A DNA stretch of 64,000 nucleotides from Streptomyces sp. TRM70350. GTDB taxonomy: Bacteria > Actinomycetota > Actinomycetes > Streptomycetales > Streptomycetaceae. The translations under genes and the position numbers were made by a program. Below are positions 17,398 to 26,035 of the stretch, piece after piece. Location of the stretch: assembly GCF_019219825.1 (NCBI RefSeq), contig NZ_JAHUXH010000016.1, positions 97,122 through 161,121 on the forward strand, written 5' to 3'. How positions within the stretch are numbered: position 1 is the first letter of the stretch; the number at the start of each line of letters is the position of its first letter. The notes beneath the pieces are model-generated. The model saw only the letters and a program-made list of their open reading frames with translations. It was not told the DNA's origin and made no database searches.

Positions 17398-18971
17398 CCC
17401 GGCTCGTACGCGCCCTGACCGCCGCGCTCACCCTGGTCCTCCTCGCGGGCCTCACCACCTCCTGCACCCAGGACCAGGACCCGGTCACCCTGCGCGTCCT
17501 CGCCAGCCCCGAACTCGCCGACATCGAGCCACTGCTGGACGAGCTGGAGGAGGACACGGGGGTCGAGCTGGAGATGGAGTACGAGGCGGGCGCGGACCTC
17601 GAAGGGCAGTACCCGGGCGGCCCGGCGTACGACCTGGCGTGGCTCGCCTCGGACCGCTCCTTCCTGCTGCGCGTCCAGGACTCCGGGGGCCGCCTGACCC
17701 GGCCCGAGACCACCCCGATCATGCGCTCCCCGGTCGTCGTCGGCCTCGAACCCGACGTCGCCGACAAGCTGAGCGAGGCCGCCCCCGAGGGCCGGATCTC
17801 CTGGGCGGACGTGGCGGACGCCGCCGCCGACGGCACCGTACGGTTCGGGATGGCCGATCCCCGGCGCAGCGACACCGGCCGCGCCGCGCTCGTCGGCGTC
17901 GCCACCGCCGCCGCCGGCACCGGACGGGCGCTGCGCGAGGAGGACGTCTCCTGCGACCGGCTGCGCGGCTTCCGCTCCGGCCAGAGCCTCACCGCGGACA
18001 GCTCCCGGGACCTGATCGACGCCTATCTGAGCAAGCCGGGCGGCGCCAACGCGCTGATCGCGCACGAGGCGGAGCTGCTGTCGCTGAACGCGGACGACCG
18101 GCGGGGCGAGCCGTTGCGGATCGTGCACCCCGACGACGGCATGGTGCTCTCCGACTTCCCGCTGCTGCTGCTCGACCAGGAGCAGCGCTCGGCGTACCGC
18201 AGGGTGGTGGACTGGCTGCTGAGCGCCGACACCCAGCGCGCGCTCATGGAGCGGACCTTCCGGCGCCCGGTCAACCAGGACGTCGAACCGTCCGAGCCGC
18301 TGCGCACGGACGTCGGCAACGCGCTCTCCTTCCCCGACCGCCTCTCCATCGTGGAGCAGCTGATCACCGACTACGGCGACCCCAGGAGCCGCACCGCCGA
18401 CCAGGTCGTCTTCGTGCTCGACTTCTCCACCTCGATGCGCGGCGAGCGGATGGCCGACCTGCGCGCCGCCTTCGCCGGGCTGAGCGGCGCCGACGAGACC
18501 TCCACCGGCAAGTTCGCCCGCTTCTACCGGGGCGAACGGCTCACCGTCGTCCGGTTCGGCGGCCGGATCCTGCAGGAGCGCACGGTGACCGTGCGCGGCG
18601 ACGCGGACCTTCGTGCCCTCAACCGGCTGGTCGCCGAAGGCGGTTACGACGACGCCACCGCCGTATGGACCGCCCTCGACCGGGGCTACCGCATCGCCAC
18701 CGAAGCCGTACGCGACGACCCCGCGCGGCCCGTCGCGATCGTGCTGATGACCGACGGCGAGAACAACGCGGGCATCACCTACGAGGAGTTCCTGCGCCGC
18801 CACCGCTCCCTCGGCAGCGACGCGAAGGCGGTGCCCACCTTCCCCGTCCATTTCGGAGAGGCCGACGCGGACGCCCTGAAACGCGCCGCCGCCGCGACCG
18901 GCGGCCGCATGGTCGACGCGGGCCTCTCCTCCCTCTCCGACGCGTTCAAGGAGATCCGTGGGTGTCATTGA
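17394..18971 (+). CDS. Lipoprotein with extracellular solute-binding domain fused to a von Willebrand factor A domain
   Basis: The 525-residue protein has a lipoprotein signal (LLAGLTTSC, lipid cysteine near residue 23) and is anchored outside the membrane. Residues 30-300 resemble a periplasmic binding protein (TLRVLASPELADIEPLLDEL, YDLAWLASDRSFLLR). Residues 335-520 are a VWA domain with an intact MIDAS: DFSTSMRG (DxSxS), the threonine region YDDATAVWTALDRG, and MTDGENN. Metal-dependent protein binding is expected. The ATGA overlap with the upstream gene and a 14-nt overlap with the downstream gene show tight coupling. No transporter permease accompanies it, so uptake is not the obvious role. 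Confidence 0.88.
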   Translation: MTRLVRALTAALTLVLLAGLTTSCTQDQDPVTLRVLASPELADIEPLLDELEEDTGVELEMEYEAGADLEGQYPGGPAYDLAWLASDRSFLLRVQDSGGRLTRPETTPIMRSPVVVGLEPDVADKLSEAAPEGRISWADVADAAADGTVRFGMADPRRSDTGRAALVGVATAAAGTGRALREEDVSCDRLRGFRSGQSLTADSSRDLIDAYLSKPGGANALIAHEAELLSLNADDRRGEPLRIVHPDDGMVLSDFPLLLLDQEQRSAYRRVVDWLLSADTQRALMERTFRRPVNQDVEPSEPLRTDVGNALSFPDRLSIVEQLITDYGDPRSRTADQVVFVLDFSTSMRGERMADLRAAFAGLSGADETSTGKFARFYRGERLTVVRFGGRILQERTVTVRGDADLRALNRLVAEGGYDDATAVWTALDRGYRIATEAVRDDPARPVAIVLMTDGENNAGITYEEFLRRHRSLGSDAKAVPTFPVHFGEADADALKRAAAATGGRMVDAGLSSLSDAFKEIRGCH

Positions 18972-19710
18972 TGGTCAGTGGTGGGGCCTGTGGTGGCCGT
19001 GGCTGCTCGTCTGGGCCGCCACGGCGGTGTGCTTCGGCATCGTGCTCGGATACGGGTGGCGGCGGCTGCGCAGTCGGCGGGGGCCGGGCGGGACGCACCT
19101 CGACATGTGCTTCTACCTGCACAAGCAGCGCGTCATGGACATCTACGAGGTCGGCGGATTCGCCCAGTCCCTGAGCCAGGAGGTCGCCCACCGGCTCCAG
19201 GTGCAGAACAACTACGGGCTGTGGGGCAGGCTCTTCTTCTGGATGGGCCGGGCGGAACGCGGCGTCACCCGGGAGCAGGTCACCACCTACCTCCGCGAGG
19301 CCAACCCCATGAACGTCATCGGCGTCGTCATGGACGCCATGCGCAAGGAGGACCGCGTGGTGGACGCCGACCTCATCGAGGGCGACCTCGTCCTCAACCG
19401 GGAGAGCGCCGACCGGCTGATGGACAGATACCCCGACGGGGAAATCCCCCTCAGCGCACTGGGGTTGGCGTACGTCTCCGTCACCGGCGGCTTCACCGCG
19501 AAACGGGAGGAGAACGGCGTACGGCTCAGCGCCCCGTACGGCGGCGGCGCGCATGTGGAGATCATGTGCTTCGAGGCGCAGGGCCGTGGCGACTTCCACG
19601 AGGAGCACTACTACACCGGCAAGTTCACGGCCCGCTGCCTGGGCAAGGTCCTGGCCTGGGACGAGGAGAAGAGGAAACTGACCCTCGACCCGGTCGCCAT
19701 CTTCCGCTGA
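18958..19710 (+). CDS. Membrane-anchored protein of unknown function, third gene of the VWA operon
   Basis: The 250-residue protein has a Trp-rich N-terminal membrane segment (about 8-33, WWGLWWPWLLVWAATAVCFG) and a basic stop-transfer RRLRSRRG. A largely cytoplasmic domain follows with FYLHKQRVMDIYEVGG, LREANPMNVIGVVMDAMRKE and a beta-rich end (GAHVEIMCFEAQGRG). These resemble a conserved bacterial family of unknown function, possibly a sensor or effector. GTG 18958 lies within the end of the VWA gene, so translation is coupled. The product probably forms a complex with the two upstream envelope proteins. Confidence 0.72.
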   Translation: MGVIDGQWWGLWWPWLLVWAATAVCFGIVLGYGWRRLRSRRGPGGTHLDMCFYLHKQRVMDIYEVGGFAQSLSQEVAHRLQVQNNYGLWGRLFFWMGRAERGVTREQVTTYLREANPMNVIGVVMDAMRKEDRVVDADLIEGDLVLNRESADRLMDRYPDGEIPLSALGLAYVSVTGGFTAKREENGVRLSAPYGGGAHVEIMCFEAQGRGDFHEEHYYTGKFTARCLGKVLAWDEEKRKLTLDPVAIFR

Positions 19711-19714
19711 GCCG

Positions 19715-20725
19715 TCAGGAGTTCAGCTCGGCCAGCACCCGCAGGGTGTGCGGGTCCGGCGCCAGCACCAGCAGGTCGGTCACCGGGCCCTTGCGCCACA
19801 ACTCCAGCCGTTGCGCGATGCGTTCACGCGGCCCGACGAGGGAGATCTCGTCCGCGAACGCCTCCGGCACGGCCCGCACGGCCTCCTCCCGCCGCCCGGC
19901 GAGGAACAGCTCCTGGATCCGCCGGGCCTCCTCCTCGTACCCCATGCGCGCCATCAGCTCGGCGTGGAAGTTGCGCCGGGCGTGCCCCATGCCGCCGATG
20001 TAGAAGCCGAGCATCGCCTTGACCGGCAGCAGCCCCTCGGCGACGTCCCGGCAGACCCGCGCCTGGGCCATGGGGGCGACGAGGAAACCCTCCGGAGCGC
20101 CGGTGAGGGAGGGCTCGTACACGTCGGTGCGCAGCGGCGACCAGTACAGCGGCAGCCAGCCGTCGGCGATCCGGGCGGTCTGCGCGATGTTCTTCGGGCC
20201 CTCGGCGCCAAGGAGGATGGGCAGGTCGGGGCGGAGGGGGTGGGTGATCGGCTTCAGCGGTCTGCCGAGGCCGGTGCCGTCCGCGCCCCGGTACGGGTGG
20301 GAGTGGAACCGCCCGTCGACCGTGACCGGGGCCTGCCGCGTGAGCACCTGCCGTACGACATCGACGTACTCCCGGGTCGCGGTCAGCGGCGAGGACGGGA
20401 ACGGCCGCCCGTACCAGCCCTCCACCACCTGCGGCCCCGACAGCCCCAGCCCCAGCATCATCCGGCCGCCGGAGAGGTGGTCGAGGGTGAGGGCGTGCAT
20501 GGCGGTGGTCGTGGGCGACCGGGCGGCCATCTGGGCAACGGCCGTGCCGAGTCCGATGGTTGACGTGTGGGCGGCGATCCAGGTCAGCGGGGTGAAGGCG
20601 TCCGAGCCCCACGACTCGGCGGTCCACACGGAGTCGTACCCGAGCCGCTCGGCCTCCCGCGCGAGCGCCACGTGGTCGGGGGAGGGGCCGCGGCCCCAGT
20701 AGCCGAGCGCGAGACCGAGCCGCAT
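19715..20725 (-). CDS. LLM-class F420-dependent oxidoreductase, Rv3520c-like
   Basis: The 336-residue TIM-barrel enzyme of the luciferase-like family probably uses coenzyme F420. The F420-subfamily motifs are GLALGYWG at the start, SVWTAESWGSDAFTPL, TLDHLSGGRMMLGLG followed by LSGPQVVEGWYG, and PILLGAEGPKN. The sequence follows the mycobacterial Rv3520c protein, encoded in the cholesterol-catabolism region, almost motif for motif as I remember it, including the GFYIGGMGHARRNFH segment. That fits the KstR-like regulon nearby. A perfect CTGACG-N3-CGTCAG dyad lies 11 bases before the start and probably controls it. Four bases separate its end from the convergent VWA operon. Confidence 0.9.
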   Translation of the reverse strand: MRLGLALGYWGRGPSPDHVALAREAERLGYDSVWTAESWGSDAFTPLTWIAAHTSTIGLGTAVAQMAARSPTTTAMHALTLDHLSGGRMMLGLGLSGPQVVEGWYGRPFPSSPLTATREYVDVVRQVLTRQAPVTVDGRFHSHPYRGADGTGLGRPLKPITHPLRPDLPILLGAEGPKNIAQTARIADGWLPLYWSPLRTDVYEPSLTGAPEGFLVAPMAQARVCRDVAEGLLPVKAMLGFYIGGMGHARRNFHAELMARMGYEEEARRIQELFLAGRREEAVRAVPEAFADEISLVGPRERIAQRLELWRKGPVTDLLVLAPDPHTLRVLAELNS

Positions 20726-20735
20726 GCCACGCCTC

Positions 20736-20750
20736 CTGACGGTCCGTCAG
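20736..20750. promoter_or_regulatory. CTGACG-GTC-CGTCAG dyad operator before the F420 oxidoreductase
   Basis: This is a perfect 6-bp inverted repeat with three bases between the arms, 11 bases before the start codon. The same arms with spacer TAC recur at 26291-26305 and 29432-29446. TetR-type binding is inferred; the regulator is unknown. Confidence 0.6.
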
Positions 20751-20822
20751 CCGAGAGGCGTCGACTGTACGACAACGGCCCCCCGCCCGGAAGGGCGAGG
20801 GGCCGTGCGTACGGCGGGCAGG

Positions 20823-21626
20823 TCAGCCGCGCTGGATACCGGTCGTGTCCTGCAGGACACCCCGGCGGCCGTCCTGCGTCTGCGCGACCAGCGCCGGGCC
20901 GCGCTGCTCGACGGCCAGGTACCAGGTGCCCGGCGCCAGCTCGGCGATCGGGGTGGGGGAGCCGTCCTCCGCGAACAGCGGGCGCGGCACCGGCACCGCG
21001 AACCAGAACGGGGAGAAGTCGGCGGCGGGCGGCTGCGGCTGGCCGTAGGGCTGACCGGGCTGGCCCGGCTGCGGCTGGCCGTAACCGGCGGGCTGCTGGG
21101 CGCCGGGGTAGCCGTAACCGCCCTGCGGCTGGCCGCCGTAGGGCTGGGGGGCGGCGGGACGGGGGGCCGGGATGAGGGCGCCCTTGAGGGCGGGGACCAG
21201 CGGGGTGGCGATCGCGGCGGCGGCCATGACGAGGGTGGCGACCAGGGCGAGGATCAGGCCGATGCCGGCGTCGGGGCCGTCGGAGGAGCCGGTGCCGAAG
21301 TTGTTGGCGGCGCTCGCCGGGTCGAAGACGTTGCCGAGCGCGCTCCACGCGGCGAACACCGTGAAGGCGACGCCGAACTGACCGAGGTCGAGCCCCGCGA
21401 CCTTCGGGGCCTGCGGCAGCCCACGGCCGACGATGACGAGTGCGGCGCCGATGACGCCCGCCAGCACGACGCCCATCAGTACCGGACCGCTGCCCCACAG
21501 GCTGGGCATGTCCAGGCCCTCCGGCGCGCCGTCGGACGAGTAGAAGTCGAGGAACGACGCGATGAACAGCAACACCGCTGCTCCGATCACCACGCCGTCG
21601 CCTCGAGTGAGGGAGCGGATATTCAC
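20823..21626 (-). CDS. DUF5336-like integral membrane protein with Gly/Pro/Gln-rich linker
   Basis: The 267-residue protein has about four hydrophobic segments in residues 1-150: VVIGAAVLLFIASFLDFY, VLMGVVLAGVIGAALVIVG, FGVAFTVFAAWSALG and IGLILALVATLVMAAAA. A Pro/Gly/Gln/Tyr-rich repeat (GQPQGGYGYPG and GQPGQPYGQPQ) occupies about 155-205. A soluble end follows whose last part (GTWYLAVEQRGPALVAQTQDGRRG) looks like a small beta domain. It resembles the DUF5336 membrane family of actinobacteria. No role is evident from its neighbours. Confidence 0.8.
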   Translation of the reverse strand: MNIRSLTRGDGVVIGAAVLLFIASFLDFYSSDGAPEGLDMPSLWGSGPVLMGVVLAGVIGAALVIVGRGLPQAPKVAGLDLGQFGVAFTVFAAWSALGNVFDPASAANNFGTGSSDGPDAGIGLILALVATLVMAAAAIATPLVPALKGALIPAPRPAAPQPYGGQPQGGYGYPGAQQPAGYGQPQPGQPGQPYGQPQPPAADFSPFWFAVPVPRPLFAEDGSPTPIAELAPGTWYLAVEQRGPALVAQTQDGRRGVLQDTTGIQRG

Positions 21627-21881
21627 TTCAGGTCCTTCGTAGGTCGTCTCGTCGTCGGTAGAGGCGTCGCTGTCACCATGTCGCCGTAAGGCCCCGGTGT
21701 GAAGCGCGGGGGTGACCCCTCATCGTACGAACGGACCTTATCGTCCACCCGACCACGGTGTCCGCCCGGATCAGCCCGCGAACCGCTACCGCGCAGGAAA
21801 CTCACGATTCCGTTACGTCGACACCCGCGTCGGCGATGGTGAGCAGGGAGTTCGCCGATGAGCAAGCTCGGCAGGTGTTGT

Positions 21882-22847
21882 CTACTGCCGCAGGAAGCTT
21901 GTAATGCCGTCCGAGATGCCCTGGGCCGCCTTCTGCCGCCAGGCTCCGCTGATCAGCAGGGCCGCGTCCTTGCTGTCGCGCATGTTGCCGCACTCGATGA
22001 AGACCTTCGGAACCGTTGACAGATTGAGACCGCCCAGGTCCTGACGCGTGACGAGACCGGTGCCGCCGCCGACATAGTCGGCGGGCGCGCTGCCGGTGAC
22101 GCGGACGAAGCTCCCCGCGATCCGCTCGCCGAGGTCGCGCGACGGCGCGACGATCGGCCGGGTGTCGGCGGCGCCCGCGTGCACGGACGCCGGGAGGATG
22201 ACGTGGAACCCGCGGTTCCCGGGCCCGGACCCGTCCGCGTGGATGGAGACGGCCGCGTCGGCCTGCGCCTCGTTGCCGATCCGCGCCCGCTCGTCGATGC
22301 ACGGCCCGTACGTCCGGTCGCCGTTCTGCGTCAGCTTCACCGTGGCGCCCTGCTCTTGCAGGATGGCGCGCAGTCGGCGGGCGACGTCGAGGGTGAACTC
22401 GGCTTCCGTGTAGCCCGCGTTGGTCGCCGTGCCGGTCGTGTCGCACTCCTTCCAGTTCGTCCCGATGTCCACCTTGCGGTTGATCTCGGCCGTGTGCTGG
22501 AAGTTGTGCGGATTGTGGCCGGGGTCGATGACGACGACCTTGCCCGTGAGCGGGCCTGCGGCGGAGGGCGCGGGCGCGGGCTCGTTGCCGGTGGAGGTCG
22601 AGGTGGAGGTGGAGGAGGCGGTGGGGTTCGCGCTCGACGGGGACGAGGGCGACGGGGACGCCTGGGCAGTCGAGGGCGTCTTGGCGTCCGCACGCGCCGA
22701 CCCCGGTCCGCCGGTGTCACCCACCGCCTCGTACACCAGCCAGCCGAGCAGCGCGCCGGGCACCAGGGCCGCGACGGCGACGGTCATCGCCCCGCGGCGG
22801 GGGCGGCGGGGCGCGGGCGAATCGAACTCCGGACCTGTGTACGACAC
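21882..22847 (-). CDS. N-acetylmuramoyl-L-alanine amidase (Amidase_3), membrane-anchored
   Basis: The 321-residue enzyme cleaves the amide between N-acetylmuramic acid and L-alanine in peptidoglycan. A membrane segment (about 21-42) is followed by a Ser/Thr/Pro-rich linker (about 55-95) and the zinc-dependent Amidase_3 domain. The zinc-site motif is VVIDPGHNPHN, the catalytic glutamate is in VFIECGNMRD near the end, and DAAVSIHADGSG carries a zinc histidine. GTG 22847 has the ribosome site TAGGGTGG in front of it; GTG 22856 is also in frame. The protein acts outside the membrane in wall remodelling. Confidence 0.93.
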   Translation of the reverse strand: MSYTGPEFDSPAPRRPRRGAMTVAVAALVPGALLGWLVYEAVGDTGGPGSARADAKTPSTAQASPSPSSPSSANPTASSTSTSTSTGNEPAPAPSAAGPLTGKVVVIDPGHNPHNFQHTAEINRKVDIGTNWKECDTTGTATNAGYTEAEFTLDVARRLRAILQEQGATVKLTQNGDRTYGPCIDERARIGNEAQADAAVSIHADGSGPGNRGFHVILPASVHAGAADTRPIVAPSRDLGERIAGSFVRVTGSAPADYVGGGTGLVTRQDLGGLNLSTVPKVFIECGNMRDSKDAALLISGAWRQKAAQGISDGITSFLRQ

Positions 22848-22896
22848 GACAGCCACCCTAGCGGCCGGGACGGCGACACCTGGTTCTCTGTACGTC

Positions 22897-23565
22897 TCAA
22901 TGGGTGGCGCCGGGTCGGATCCCGGCGCCGGTGCGCCGCAGCACCCGCAGCGAGTCCGTCGCCGAGACCTCCGTGAAGGCGCCCGAGGCGAGGGCGCGGA
23001 GGTAGACGCGGTACGGGGCCTGACCGGTGAACTCGTCGGCCGGGTCGGGGAAGACGTCGTGGATGACGAGCAGGCCGCCGTCCGCGACATGGGGCGCCCA
23101 GCCCTCGTAGTCGGCGGTGGCGTGTTCGTCGGTGTGGCCGCCGTCGACGAAGACCAGGCCGAGGGGGGTCCGCCAGATCTTCGCCACCTGAGGGGACCGG
23201 CCGACCAACGCCACCACGTGCTCCTCCAGTCCCGCCCGGTGCAGGGTGCGGCGGAAGGTGGGCAGGGTGTCCATCAGGCCGACCTCGGGGTCGACCGTCT
23301 CCGGGTCGTGGTAGTCCCAGCCCGGCTGCTGCTCCTCGCTGCCCCGGTGGTGGTCGACGGTGACCGCGGTGACACCGGCGGCGCGGGCCGCGTCGGCGAG
23401 CAGGATCGTGGAGCGCCCGCAGTACGTGCCGACCTCAAGGAGGGGCAGCCCGAGCCGGGCCGCCTCCACGGCTGCCGCGTACAGGGCCAGTCCCTCACCC
23501 GTGGGCATGAACCCCTTCGCCGCCTCGAACGCGGCCAGGATCTCGGGCTTGGGTGCCGCGGTCAT
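22897..23565 (-). CDS. Class I SAM-dependent methyltransferase (Methyltransf_24-like)
   Basis: The 222-residue protein shows the Methyltransf_24/cephalosporin-hydroxylase-like SAM fold: LPLLEVGTYCGRSTILLADAA (glycine loop near residue 45), VTVDHHRGSEEQQPGW and LVFVDGGHTDEHATADYEGW near residue 140. DPADEFTG and RVYLRAL near the end are family-typical. The substrate is unknown. The start ATG 23565 has AAAGGG at proper spacing. The gene lies on the same strand as the amidase, 49 bases before it, with no visible functional link. Confidence 0.9.
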   Translation of the reverse strand: MTAAPKPEILAAFEAAKGFMPTGEGLALYAAAVEAARLGLPLLEVGTYCGRSTILLADAARAAGVTAVTVDHHRGSEEQQPGWDYHDPETVDPEVGLMDTLPTFRRTLHRAGLEEHVVALVGRSPQVAKIWRTPLGLVFVDGGHTDEHATADYEGWAPHVADGGLLVIHDVFPDPADEFTGQAPYRVYLRALASGAFTEVSATDSLRVLRRTGAGIRPGATH

Positions 23566-23650
23566 CGCAGGGCCCTTTCCGGTCGTACGTATGTTTCGCT
23601 GTTCGGCGGCCCATGCTGCCGCACGCCCGGTTGGTGGGGTGAGCGGGGGT

Positions 23651-23920
23651 GGGAGAGGGGGCTCGGGCTGGCTCGGAGTGTGATCGGACGAGTCATGTTG
23701 CGGTGCCTGCGGTCGGTGCGGTGGCCGGGGTGGGCGGAGAGGGGGCTGGGGCTGACTCGGGGTGTGATCAGATGGGGCATGTTGCGTTGCCTGCGGTCGG
23801 TGCCGTGACCGGGCGGTGGAGAGGGGGCTGGGGCTGGCTCGGGTCGTGATCGCCTGGCCCATGCTCGCCCCGCCCTCGGTCGATGCCGTGATCGGGCGAG
23901 GGTGGAGGGGGCTCGGGCGT
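23651..23920 (+). repeat. About 82-bp tandem repeats, three copies and a fragment
   Basis: Units beginning GAGAGGGGGCT(C/G)GGGCTG at about 23651, 23736 and 23818, with a partial unit at 23902, share GTGTGATC..., CATGTTGCG and CTGCGGTCGGTGC blocks. They fill the space behind the methyltransferase gene up to a coding remnant. They contain no credible gene, and the copies are degenerate, so the expansion is not recent. Confidence 0.75.
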
Positions 23921-23922
23921 GA

Positions 23923-24100
23923 TCAGGCCGCGACTGGCTCGCCGGGGAGGGAGAGGGAGCGGTCCAGGTCGATCGGGTGGGCGTCGTGCGCTGCGGCCGT
24001 GGCCGGTGGCCCGGGCGGCGAGGAGGTAGGAGCCCTCGGCCGGGACCGTGAGCGTGCAGCTGCCGTCCTCGGCGTAGACGGTCGCGCCCGCGTGACATGG
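23923..24100 (-). pseudogene. C-terminal remnant of a carboxypeptidase-regulatory-like domain
   Basis: A minus-strand frame reads GATVYAEDGSCTLTVPAEGS then YLLAARATGHG and ends LSLPGEPVAA before a stop at 23923-23925. This is the pattern of the small beta-sandwich that ends some actinobacterial exporters and surface proteins. It has no start codon or upstream part, being preceded by the end of the GDSL gene. Next to the tandem repeats, it looks like what is left after a deletion. Confidence 0.4.
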
Positions 24101-24115
24101 GTAACTGAGGCGTCA

Positions 24116-25318
24116 TCAGTTCCCTGTCAGTCCCCTGACCTCTCTTGGGGCGAGGGGCCCGCCGGTGGTGAAGGCGAGTGCGGCGAAGCGTTCGCCGATG
24201 CGGCGGTGGGCGGCCGCGTCCGGGTGGAGCTGGTCGGGCAGCGGCAACTCGGCGAAGTCGGCCTCGCCGTAGAGGTCACGGCCGTCGAGGTAGTGAAGGT
24301 GAGGGTCGTCGGCCGCGCGCTGCTGGACAATCCGGGACAGTTCGGTGCGGATGACGTTCAGTGTGAGCTTCCCGGCGGCCGTCTCCGCCGGGTCGCCCGC
24401 CGCCCGGAAGCGGAGTCGACCGGCGCCGAGGGCGCTGAAGTCGAAGGCGCACGGGCCGGGGGTGTCCTCGTGGATCGGGCACAGGATGGGGGAGACCACC
24501 AGCAGCGGCGTGGCGGGGTGGCCCTCGCGGACGGTGTCCAGGAAGCCGTGGACGGCGGGGGTGAAGGCACGCAGGCGCATCAGGTCGGCGTTGACCAGGT
24601 TGATCCCGATCTTGACGCTGATCAGGTCGGCGGGCGTGTCGCGGATCGCGCGCGCGGTGAACGGGTCGAGCAGGGCGCTGCCGCCCAGGCCCAGGTTGAT
24701 CAACTCGACACCGCCGAGCGCTGCGGCCAGGGCGGGCCAGGTGGTGGTGGGGCTCGCGGCGTCCGAGCCGTGGCTGATGGAGCTGCCGTGGTGCAGCCAG
24801 ACCTTGCGGCCGTTGTCCGGGGCGGGTTCGACGGGGGCGTCCGTGCGCAGGGCGACGAGTTCGGTGGTCTCGTTGTGCGGCAGCCAGATCTCGACCGTCT
24901 TGGCGCGGTCGGGCAGGCCGCCGAAGCGGACGGTGCCGGGCGGGCCGGGGCGGTGCTCGGCGGTGCCGGTGGTCATGTCGATGGTGACGGTGTTGCCGCC
25001 GGTCGCGGTGGCCTGGTCGGTCAGGCGGCCGTCGACGAGCAGGTCGTACACGCCGTCCGGGCGTGGTGGGGCGCCGGCGTAGACCCGCTTGGTGGGGAGG
25101 GTGTCCAGTTCGACGGCGGTGGCGCGGGTGCGGAAGACCAGGCGTACGCCGGAGGGCTGGGCCTCGGCCATGGCGAGCTGCGCGTCGGTGTTCTGGGCGC
25201 GGGCGGCGGCGGGCAGCCGGTGCGGGAGCAGGCCGTGCGCGGTGCGCTCGACGTCGAGGGCGCCGCGCAGGAGGGCGGGGGTGAGGGTGGTGATGATTTG
25301 GGGGTTGATGGGGTGCAT
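24116..25318 (-). CDS. SGNH/GDSL-family esterase with N-terminal beta-sandwich
   Basis: The 400-residue hydrolase has the SGNH catalytic motifs: block I HHGSSISHG (serine near residue 180), the oxyanion glycine and asparagine blocks GLGGSALL and VKIGINLVNADL, and the final acid-base pair LPDQLHPDAAAH. Residues 1-160 form a carbohydrate-binding-like beta-sandwich (VRLVFRTRATAVELD, VEIWLPHNETTELVAL), typical of bacterial acyl-sugar esterases. It has no signal peptide. Of two in-frame ATGs (25336 and 25318) the second has AGGA at better spacing. The upstream TetR gene is on the same strand 67 bases away. Confidence 0.88.
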   Translation of the reverse strand: MHPINPQIITTLTPALLRGALDVERTAHGLLPHRLPAAARAQNTDAQLAMAEAQPSGVRLVFRTRATAVELDTLPTKRVYAGAPPRPDGVYDLLVDGRLTDQATATGGNTVTIDMTTGTAEHRPGPPGTVRFGGLPDRAKTVEIWLPHNETTELVALRTDAPVEPAPDNGRKVWLHHGSSISHGSDAASPTTTWPALAAALGGVELINLGLGGSALLDPFTARAIRDTPADLISVKIGINLVNADLMRLRAFTPAVHGFLDTVREGHPATPLLVVSPILCPIHEDTPGPCAFDFSALGAGRLRFRAAGDPAETAAGKLTLNVIRTELSRIVQQRAADDPHLHYLDGRDLYGEADFAELPLPDQLHPDAAAHRRIGERFAALAFTTGGPLAPREVRGLTGN

Positions 25319-25385
25319 GGGGTTCCTGGGGTGCATGGGTGTATGGCCTCTGCCTGTTGTTTCGGGGTGTGTGTCCGCGGGCGGG

Positions 25386-25955
25386 TCAGGCCGTGGGCCA
25401 GTTGCGCAGGAGGGCGTCGAGGGCGTCGAGGATCCGGGACCAGGAGTCCTGTGCGTCGGGGGCGCTGTGGCTGAAGCCGCCGGCCAGCTCCAGGCTGACG
25501 TAACCGTGGAAGACGCTGCCCAGCATGCGGACCGCGTGGGTCTGGTCGGGTTCGGTGAGGTCGTAGCCGCGCAGGATGGCCCGGGTCATCGCGGCGTGCC
25601 GGACCCCCGCGCCGGCGGCGGCCGTCTCGGGGTCGAGTCTGAGCTGGGCGGCGGCGTAGCGGCCGGGGTGCTCGCGGGCGTAGTCGCGGTAGACGTCGGC
25701 GAAGGCGGTCAGCGCGTCCTTGCCGGCCCGTCCGGCCAGGGCGTCGGCGGCGCGGTCGGCCATCTCCTCCAGGGCGAGCAGGGCGATCTTGGTCCTGAGG
25801 TCCTGGGAGTTCCTCACGTGGGAGTAGAGGCTCGCGACCTTGACGTCGAAGCGGCGGGCGAGCGCGGAGACGGTGACCTGGTCGAACCCGACCTCGTCGG
25901 CGAGTTCGGCGCCGGCCTGGGTGAGGCGTTCGGTGGTCAGTCCCGCGCGTGCCAT
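25386..25955 (-). CDS. TetR/AcrR-family regulator (WHG-domain type)
   Basis: The 189-residue repressor has the N-terminal helix-turn-helix LTTERLTQAGAELADEVGF followed by VTVSALARRFDVKVASLYSH (recognition helix about residues 30-45). The C-terminal ligand domain with YDLTEPDQTHAVRMLGSVFHGYVSLE is the WHG type. Its start at 25955 faces a decayed MFS efflux gene across a short region containing a TGCCTA...TAGGCA dyad (25986-26007). It presumably controlled that pump and itself. It may now be an orphan regulator of the downstream esterase. Confidence 0.92.
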   Translation of the reverse strand: MARAGLTTERLTQAGAELADEVGFDQVTVSALARRFDVKVASLYSHVRNSQDLRTKIALLALEEMADRAADALAGRAGKDALTAFADVYRDYAREHPGRYAAAQLRLDPETAAAGAGVRHAAMTRAILRGYDLTEPDQTHAVRMLGSVFHGYVSLELAGGFSHSAPDAQDSWSRILDALDALLRNWPTA

Positions 25956-25985
25956 GAGCTTCCTTCCGTTTGCCGAATATGATTG

Positions 25986-26007
25986 TGCCTACTAAAGCTT
26001 TTAGGCA
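25986..26007. promoter_or_regulatory. Dyad TGCCTA-N10-TAGGCA, probable operator of the adjacent TetR
   Basis: The arms TGCCTA and TAGGCA frame CTAAAGCTTT, an unusually A+T-rich element here, 30 bases before the TetR start and just ahead of the MFS remnant. A second partial copy, GCCTAGG, follows at 26011-26017. Size and place fit a TetR-type operator. Confidence 0.6.
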
Positions 26008-26035
26008 AACGCCTAGGTCATACGGCGGGAGGGAG

